DNA of 64,000 bases, taken from contig NZ_SELS01000050.1 in the NCBI RefSeq assembly GCF_004197395.1, forward strand, positions 1 through 64,000, given 5' to 3'. Shown here piece by piece: positions 62,244-64,000 of this stretch; positions within the stretch are counted from its first letter, which is position 1; each line of letters starts with the position of its first letter. The translations under genes and the position numbers were made by a program. The notes under the pieces were generated by a model that had not been told where the DNA came from, searched no databases, and saw only the letters and a list, made by a program, of their open reading frames with translations. This stretch comes from Paraburkholderia sp. UYCP14C. Its GTDB lineage: Bacteria; Pseudomonadota; Gammaproteobacteria; Burkholderiales; Burkholderiaceae.

Positions 62244-63698
62244 ATGACATGGACCGTCGACGCACAACTCGCGCTCAGCGCGACACAAGCGGTCGAGGCG
62301 CTGCAATCGGGCCGCCTCAAAGCCGCCGACTACGTCGCCACCCTGCTCGCGCGCGCCGCCGCGCTCACGCACCTGAACGCGCTCACCACGCTCGACTTCC
62401 ACGGCGCGCTCGCCGCCGCGCAGCGCATCGACGCATTGCCGCCGGCCGAGCGGGCGCGTCTGCCGCTCGCCGGCTTGGCCGTAGTCATCAAGGACAACAT
62501 CAACACCTCGGGCCTGCCGACGACGGCCGGCACGCCCGCGCTCGCGGGCTTCGTGCCGAAGACCAACGCGCCATCGGTGCAACGCCTCGTCGACGCGGGT
62601 GCGATCCTGCTCGGCAAGGCCAACATGCATGAGCTCGCGTTCGGCATCACGAGCACCAACCTCGCCGCGCACGCGGGGCCGGTGCGCAACCCGTACGATC
62701 CGTCGCTGATGCCGGGGGGCTCGTCGGGCGGCACCGCGGTGGCGATCGCCGCGCGCATCGCGCCCGCCGGACTCGGCACCGACACCGGCGGCTCGACCCG
62801 CATCCCGGCCGCGCTGACCGGCACCGCGGGCTTGCGTCCCTCGGTCGGCAATGGCGGCGCCGAGCGGCGCTATCACGACCCCAACGCGGTCGTGCCGATC
62901 AGCCATACGCGCGACACCGTGGGCCCGATGGCGCGCAGCGTAGCCGATCTGGCGCTGCTGGACGGCGTGATCACCGGCGACGGCGCGTTGCCTGCGATTG
63001 CGCTCGATGGCTTGCGCATCGGCTTGCCGGCGCCCTTGTGGGACGATCTCGAGCGACAGGTCGAGGACGTCGCGCGGGCCGCGTTGCACAAGCTCGAAGC
63101 GGCAGGCGTCACGTTCGTGCAGGTCGCGATGACTGAGTTGGAGCATCTGAACGGGATGGTCGGCGGTCCGCTCGCGATTCACGAAGCGCGCAGCGACGTG
63201 CTCGCGTGGCTCGTCGCGAATCAGGCGCCGGTGCAAACCGTTGCCGAGCTGGCGATGCGCATCGCGAGCCCGGACGTGCGCGCGATCTACGACGACGTGC
63301 TCGCCGACGCGCTCGGCTCGCACTACTCGGCGGCGCTCAATTACTGGCGGCCGCGGCTGCAAAGCTACGTTGCCGCGACGTTCGCGAATGCCGGTCTCGA
63401 CGCGTTGCTGTTTCCGACTACGCGGCTCGTGGCGGTGCCGATCGACGATCTGAACGGCTCGTCGACGGTCACGATCGACGGCGGTCCGCCGATCGATACG
63501 ATGGAAGCGTTCCTGCGCAATACCGACCCGGCCAGCACGTCCGGCATTCCGGGGCTGTCGCTGCCGGCGGGAATCAGCGCGAGCGGGTTGCCGGTCGGAC
63601 TCGAACTCGATGGGCCGCTCGGCTCGGACCGGCGGCTGCTGGCCATCGGCGTCGCGTTCGAACAGGTACTGGGCGCACTGCCGGCGCCGGTGCTTTGA
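62244..63698 (+). CDS. Amidase-signature enzyme
   Basis: A 484-residue amidase of the GatA/mandelamide hydrolase family. The Ser-cisSer-Lys triad is in VIKDNINTSGLPT (Lys), MPGGSSGGTAVAIAARIAPA (cis-Ser) and GTDTGGSTRIPAALTG (nucleophilic Ser). It could be indole-3-acetamide or another aromatic amide hydrolase; the substrate is not clear. The ATG at 62244 gives the family N-terminus. It follows the small protein gene by 203 bases. Confidence 0.9.
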   Translation: MTWTVDAQLALSATQAVEALQSGRLKAADYVATLLARAAALTHLNALTTLDFHGALAAAQRIDALPPAERARLPLAGLAVVIKDNINTSGLPTTAGTPALAGFVPKTNAPSVQRLVDAGAILLGKANMHELAFGITSTNLAAHAGPVRNPYDPSLMPGGSSGGTAVAIAARIAPAGLGTDTGGSTRIPAALTGTAGLRPSVGNGGAERRYHDPNAVVPISHTRDTVGPMARSVADLALLDGVITGDGALPAIALDGLRIGLPAPLWDDLERQVEDVARAALHKLEAAGVTFVQVAMTELEHLNGMVGGPLAIHEARSDVLAWLVANQAPVQTVAELAMRIASPDVRAIYDDVLADALGSHYSAALNYWRPRLQSYVAATFANAGLDALLFPTTRLVAVPIDDLNGSSTVTIDGGPPIDTMEAFLRNTDPASTSGIPGLSLPAGISASGLPVGLELDGPLGSDRRLLAIGVAFEQVLGALPAPVL

Positions 63699-63801
63699 AG
63701 CCCCAGTTTCACGCGCACGCCATCGGCTTTGTGCTTTAATGCCTGCGCGTTGCAGCCCGCACTCCGACGCTTTGCCTGCCTGAACCTCACCCTAAGTGAC
63801 G

Positions 63802-64000
63802 ATGACGAACCGCGCCACCGCCCTCTCATCCCGCGGCCTCGCGCGCCGCGTTGTTCACTGGACCGCCGTCCTCGCGGTCGCTTTAGCCGCCAGCGCCTGC
63901 GCGCGCCTCGCGACGGTCGATTCCAACGCGCTGTGGAAGATCGTCGACATTCGCTGCGTGCCGTCGCAGCAGGCTACCGGCACGCCGGGTCAATGCACGG
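63802..64000 (+). CDS. cdh: CDP-diacylglycerol pyrophosphatase, N-terminal part (cut by window)
   Basis: 66 codons are visible. A basic start (MTNRATALSSRGLARR) and a hydrophobic segment with AVALAASACARLA are a membrane-anchor or lipoprotein-type leader. DSNALWKIVDIRCVPSQQ then matches the opening of the Cdh family, which hydrolyses CDP-diacylglycerol to phosphatidic acid and CMP. The catalytic HIT-like region lies beyond the window, so identity rests on the N-terminal motif only. Confidence 0.7.
   Translation, partial: MTNRATALSSRGLARRVVHWTAVLAVALAASACARLATVDSNALWKIVDIRCVPSQQATGTPGQCT

Noticed and set aside
62031-63362. 443-codon minus-strand frame opposite the amidase
   Set aside because: Arg/His-rich shadow of an amidase with all its catalytic motifs.

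Overview
The window is GC-rich, densely coded beta-proteobacterial DNA, most like Burkholderia sensu lato (probably Paraburkholderia). The grounds are codon use, small lineage-typical proteins resembling DUF3022 and DUF4148, an extra IF-1 gene, and an L-rhamnose/valine catabolic gene repertoire usual in that group. No rRNA, tRNA, CRISPR array, phage or conjugation gene was seen. The assignment rests on reading the sequence only; no search was run.

Layout. 1-1120: insertion-sequence debris (IS6-type and IS3-type transposase ends). 1128-2931: a PadR regulator with a Gly/His-rich N-terminus, its probable operator (two copies of a 12-bp palindrome) and a siderophore-interacting flavoreductase, arranged like E. 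coli yqjI-yqjH. 3117-6847: a LysR gene divergent from a cupin / carboxymuconolactone-decarboxylase-like / tautomerase / MFS operon. 6927-10767: two convergent cytoplasmic glycosidases (clan GH-D-like and GH35). 11133-13896: a FecR / OmpA-lipoprotein / CHASE2 operon whose sensor lacks an output domain. 14024-16877: YbaK-type deacylase, a DUF3022-like protein, an AI-2E family membrane protein and CsbD. 17057-20034: a translationally coupled pair of genes (4-TM protein plus soluble protein) with a good sigma70-type promoter and no family I recognise; this is the best candidate for an undescribed system.

20359-29164: a valine/isobutyrate catabolic operon (acyl-CoA dehydrogenase, acyl-CoA ligase, mmsA, mmsB, enoyl-CoA hydratase, HIBYL-CoA hydrolase) divergent from an AraC regulator, with a 17-bp direct repeat in the shared promoter. 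29249-31701: nfeD and slipin, where NfeD carries an unusual collagen-like Gly-Thr-Pro tract. 31920-41519: mixed housekeeping and small genes (NCS2 purine permease, cytochrome b561, ferredoxin, DauR-like regulator, IF-1 paralogue) and a GntR/MFS divergent pair with FadR-like palindromes. 41807-43541: nasT-nasS without the nitrate genes they normally control. 43643-44205: a mazEF toxin-antitoxin pair.

44620-54671: a complete-looking L-rhamnose uptake and non-phosphorylative oxidation locus: mutarotase, lactonase, ABC importer, rhamnose dehydrogenase, rhamnonate dehydratase and 2-keto-3-deoxyrhamnonate dehydrogenase, with a divergent LysR gene. The final cleavage enzyme is not in the window. 54834-58616: small exported or membrane proteins in a visibly AT-richer, gene-poor stretch that includes an H-NS-type protein. 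58613-64000: an ArsC-like phosphatase with a low-complexity tail, a J-domain protein, an FMN reductase, an amidase and the start of a probable cdh gene cut by the window edge.
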